Assembly: GCF_910586915.1 (NCBI RefSeq) | Contig: NZ_CAJULN010000029.1 | Coordinates: 1 to 34,458 of the forward strand | Origin: an uncultured Bacteroides sp. | GTDB taxonomy: Bacteria; Bacteroidota; Bacteroidia; Bacteroidales; Bacteroidaceae | Reading direction: 5' to 3' | Length of the DNA stretch: 34,458 bases | In this document: one piece after another, positions 31,801 to 34,458 of the stretch | How the letters are laid out: every line of letters begins with the position of its first letter | Numbering within the stretch: position 1 is the stretch's first letter | Translations under genes and position numbers: made by a program | Notes under the pieces: model-generated | Told to the model about the DNA's origin: nothing | Database searches by the model: none | What the model saw: only the letters and a program-made list of their open reading frames with translations

Positions 31801-31883
31801 GAAAATGTTTTTGAAATTTATGCTGCAAAACATAAAAATGTGCTTTTTATTTTGCTTGTAGTGCCTTTTTCCGAAAAAACTTA

Positions 31884-31891
31884 TACTTTTG
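31884..31891 (+). promoter_or_regulatory. Candidate -7 element for the transglutaminase-like gene
   Basis: TACTTTTG matches TAnnTTTG, giving a predicted start near 31898 and a leader of about 56 nt. TTTG partners at 31851-31854 are too far (29 bp) to be convincing. Confidence 0.5.
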
Positions 31892-31953
31892 CGCTCATAT
31901 ACTGCTGTCGAAGTATTTTTTTTGATTATTTGTTTATTTAATTAATACATAAT

Positions 31954-34458
31954 ATGAAAACACTCATCCATCTTTTGTTTGTTTCGTTTCTCGCTGTCAC
32001 GTTTTTTTCTTGCAGTGAACCTCATTTTCTGAAAGATGAGGCCTATCGTAATCAAGTGCTTCAGGATTTTGAGCAGAAGCAGAAAACGCTCCATCACGGA
32101 AACCTGTTTTCATTCTTTGAGAATGAAGATTTATCTCTTGCAGAGCGTGAAGCTCTGATGTTTCTGTATGCATATATGCCCATTGGGGATATTGCAGATT
32201 ACCATGAATCCTATTACCTGGAAAATGTCCGCCTTTCCGAACAGATTCGCAAGGAGATGCCTTGGGGAAAGACCGTGACGGACGAACTGTATCGCCATTT
32301 CGTACTGCCTATCCGTGTGAATAATGAAAACCTGGACGAATCGCGTGAGGTATTCTATGGAGAACTGAAGGAACGTGTGAAAGGTCTTTCGATGAAAGAC
32401 GCGATTCTGGAAGTAAACCATTGGTGTCACGAAAAAGTGGTCTACCGTCCGAGCGACGCCCGTACCAGTTCGCCGCTGGCTTCGGTGAAGACAGCCTACG
32501 GCCGTTGCGGCGAAGAATCCACTTTTACTGTTGCCGCATTGCGCGCTGTCGGTATACCTGCGCGTCAGGTTTATACACCCCGTTGGGCGCATACCGACGA
32601 TAACCATGCATGGGTAGAGGCCTGGGCCGACGGCGAATGGTATTTCCTCGGAGCTTGCGAACCGGAACCTGTTTTGAACTTGGGATGGTTCAATGCGCCT
32701 GCCAGCCGGGGAATGCTGATGCACACCAAAGTGTTCGGCCGCTACAACGGTCCGGAAGAGATTATGCTTGAGACACCGAATTATACCGAGATAAACGTCA
32801 TCGACAACTATGCTCCTACGGCGAAAGCGGTAGTGACGGTGAACGATGCCGAAGGACGTCCCGTTTCCGGTGCTAAAGTAGAGTTTAAGGTATATAATTA
32901 TGCCGAGTTCTACACGGTAGCCACCAAATATACCGATGCCGAAGGACGTGCTTCGTTGACAGCCGGAAAGGGAGATATGCTGGTGTGGGCTTCGGACAAA
33001 GGAGCGTTCGGCTTTTCTAAATTGTCTTTTGGCAAAGAAAGCGAGTTGGCTCTTGTGCTGGATAAGAAAGAAGGCGAAGCCTATACGATTGATTTGGACA
33101 TCGTTCCTCCGGCAGAAGGAGTGAATATGCCCGAAGTAACTCCGGAGCAACGTAAGGAAAATGACTGTAGGCTGGCAAAAGAAGACTCCATCCGCAATGC
33201 TTACGTCGCTACCATGATGACCGAGGAACAGGCGAAAGATTCGCTTGCAAGGTTTGATTTGAGCGACAACGACAGGGAAGATATGGCAAAGATATTGGTT
33301 GCTTCCCGTGGTAACCATCGTATGTTGTTGGCCTTCTTCAAAATGATTGCCAAAGAGAAAAAAGGAGATTTTTTCGTGGAATTATTGCGGCAACTTTCTG
33401 CCAAAGATTGGAGAGACATACCCGGCGAGTGTCTTTTGGATTGTTGGGTGACACTTCCCGATTTAGAGAAAATGGAAATACGGAAAGCTGCCGAACTTGT
33501 CAATCCTCGCGTGGAGAATGAGATGCTGACCGGCTACCGCCATGATTTCTTACAGTTATTCCACCGGGATGAGGAAGCTTTTGTTGAAGACCCCGCCCGC
33601 TTGGTGAAATGGTGCAAGGAAAATATTGAGATTAACAATGAACAGAATTCCCAACGTATTCCTATTTCTCCGATAGGAGTATGGAGAACACGTGTGGCGG
33701 ATGAGAAGTCGCGTGATATTTTCTTTGTGGCGGTGGCTCGTTCGCTCGGTATCCAGGCTCAGATAGACAAGGTGACAGGCAAAGTGCAATACGTCGACAA
33801 AGAGGGACGTACGGTGGATGTGGACTTTGCAGAAAGCGTGTCGGAACAAAGTGCTAAGGGAGTGCTGCGCGCTGCTTATACTCCGATACGTTCGTTGGAC
33901 AATCCGAAGTATTACTCTCATTTTACACTTTCCAAGTTCAAAGACGGCGCGTTCCGCTTGTTGAATTATAACGAAGGAGATGCGGATATGGGTGAAGGCG
34001 CCACTTGGGCGAACTTGTTGAAGGAGGGCACTTCCCTGGATGCCGGTTATTATATGCTGATTACCGGAACACGTATGGCAAGCGGAGCCGTGCTTTCCAA
34101 AGTCACTTTCTTTACGATAAATCCGGGACAAACAACGACCGTTGACCTGGTGATGAGAGAGAGCAAGGAACAGGTGCAGGTGATTGGCAACTTCAATTCC
34201 GAATCGCTCTATACTCCGGTATCGGCCGAGGGAACGTCCGAAAACCAAACGCTTCTTCAGACCTGCGGCAGAGGATATTTTGTAGTCGGCGTACTGGGAG
34301 TAGGGCAGGAGCCTACCAATCACGCGCTGAGAGACATAGCCGCATTGGGCAGCGAATTTGAGAAGTGGGGCAGGAAGATGGTGCTGCTTTTCCCGTCCGA
34401 AGAGCAATATAAGAAATTCAATCCGGCGGAATTTCCGGGATTGCCGTCTACCATTACT
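31954..34458 (+). CDS. Transglutaminase-like lipoprotein, 3' end outside the window
   Basis: An 835-residue open frame runs off the right edge. A lipobox (FFSC, Cys20) indicates an exported lipoprotein. A transglutaminase/papain-like core spans about 120-250: Cys185 in GRCGEES and His218 in NHAWVEAW are the expected dyad. YFLGACEPEP follows, where the third, acidic residue would lie. An Ig-like/carboxypeptidase-regulatory segment comes next (about 288-365; VVTVNDAEGRPVSGAKVEFK). A long helical region and further beta segments follow. Near the right edge RGYFVVGVLGVGQEPTNHAL resembles the start of a thioredoxin-like fold without active-site Cys. Substrate unknown; such proteins may cleave or cross-link peptides at the cell surface. 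A -7 element lies upstream. Confidence 0.85.
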   Translation, partial: MKTLIHLLFVSFLAVTFFSCSEPHFLKDEAYRNQVLQDFEQKQKTLHHGNLFSFFENEDLSLAEREALMFLYAYMPIGDIADYHESYYLENVRLSEQIRKEMPWGKTVTDELYRHFVLPIRVNNENLDESREVFYGELKERVKGLSMKDAILEVNHWCHEKVVYRPSDARTSSPLASVKTAYGRCGEESTFTVAALRAVGIPARQVYTPRWAHTDDNHAWVEAWADGEWYFLGACEPEPVLNLGWFNAPASRGMLMHTKVFGRYNGPEEIMLETPNYTEINVIDNYAPTAKAVVTVNDAEGRPVSGAKVEFKVYNYAEFYTVATKYTDAEGRASLTAGKGDMLVWASDKGAFGFSKLSFGKESELALVLDKKEGEAYTIDLDIVPPAEGVNMPEVTPEQRKENDCRLAKEDSIRNAYVATMMTEEQAKDSLARFDLSDNDREDMAKILVASRGNHRMLLAFFKMIAKEKKGDFFVELLRQLSAKDWRDIPGECLLDCWVTLPDLEKMEIRKAAELVNPRVENEMLTGYRHDFLQLFHRDEEAFVEDPARLVKWCKENIEINNEQNSQRIPISPIGVWRTRVADEKSRDIFFVAVARSLGIQAQIDKVTGKVQYVDKEGRTVDVDFAESVSEQSAKGVLRAAYTPIRSLDNPKYYSHFTLSKFKDGAFRLLNYNEGDADMGEGATWANLLKEGTSLDAGYYMLITGTRMASGAVLSKVTFFTINPGQTTTVDLVMRESKEQVQVIGNFNSESLYTPVSAEGTSENQTLLQTCGRGYFVVGVLGVGQEPTNHALRDIAALGSEFEKWGRKMVLLFPSEEQYKKFNPAEFPGLPSTIT

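Noticed and set aside
32131..33318. 395-aa minus-strand open frame
   Set aside because: It lies opposite the transglutaminase-like lipoprotein, which has a lipobox, catalytic motifs and a promoter; the antisense frame has none.

Overview
The window is chromosomal DNA of a Bacteroides species, most likely from the B. thetaiotaomicron group. The tmRNA tag reads GETNYALAA, which I recall as the B. thetaiotaomicron tag. Promoters fit the Bacteroides pattern TTTG, 19-21 bp, TAnnTTTG. The GH84 enzyme closely resembles the B. thetaiotaomicron O-GlcNAcase homologue, and DUF families typical of Bacteroidales (DUF3575, DUF5119, DUF4831, DUF6078) are present. The sequence differs from what I remember of B. 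thetaiotaomicron, so I do not name a species.

Layout. (1) 1-186: the 3' end of an Rpn/PD-(D/E)XK transposase-like gene. (2) 372-7106, minus strand: a four-gene type V (Fim/Mfa-like) pilus operon, consisting of an OmpA-like/DUF3575 protein, a DUF5119 lipoprotein, a fimbrillin and a large tip-like fimbrillin. Its single good promoter lies between two arms of a 10-bp inverted repeat, so it may be an invertible switch. (3) 7246-9898, minus strand: a DUF4831 protein and the bifunctional NAD(P)HX repair enzyme. (4) 10278-13920, plus strand: hpt, adk, a four-helix-bundle (S23/IVP) gene framed by inverted repeats, obgE and pgeF. (5) 13917-17667, minus strand: five genes around an SPFH-GYF protein (zinc-ribbon, polytopic membrane, SPFH, YidD-like and single-span proteins), probably a membrane-stress or membrane-organisation module. 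A small HTH regulator with a long structured leader follows. (6) 18593-19932, plus strand: a B3/4-domain protein and an M23 peptidase. (7) 20073-30200: host-glycan exo-glycosidases (GH20, GH84, GH29, GH20) with a lactonase-like lipoprotein, a DUF6078 protein and ssrA (tmRNA) among them. (8) 30187-34458: dinB overlapping the last GH20, a 45-aa small gene with its own promoter and terminator, and a truncated transglutaminase-like lipoprotein.

The glycosidases are all secreted exo-enzymes. They would together trim GlcNAc/GalNAc and fucose from mucin, N-glycan or milk-oligosaccharide ends, although no SusC/SusD pair, sulfatase or local regulator is present. The hpt-adk-obgE block is core nucleotide metabolism and ribosome-associated GTPase function.

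The least explained structures are non-coding. Two degenerate tandem arrays (25412-25521 and 31395-31504) share a 22-bp period, five copies and a dyad core but not a sequence. An inverted repeat frames the S23-like gene, like the intervening sequences of 23S rRNA. A putative invertible promoter drives the pili. A structured leader precedes the HTH gene, and a 32-nt inverted repeat separates two convergent genes. Everything here was read by eye; no database search or folding was run.
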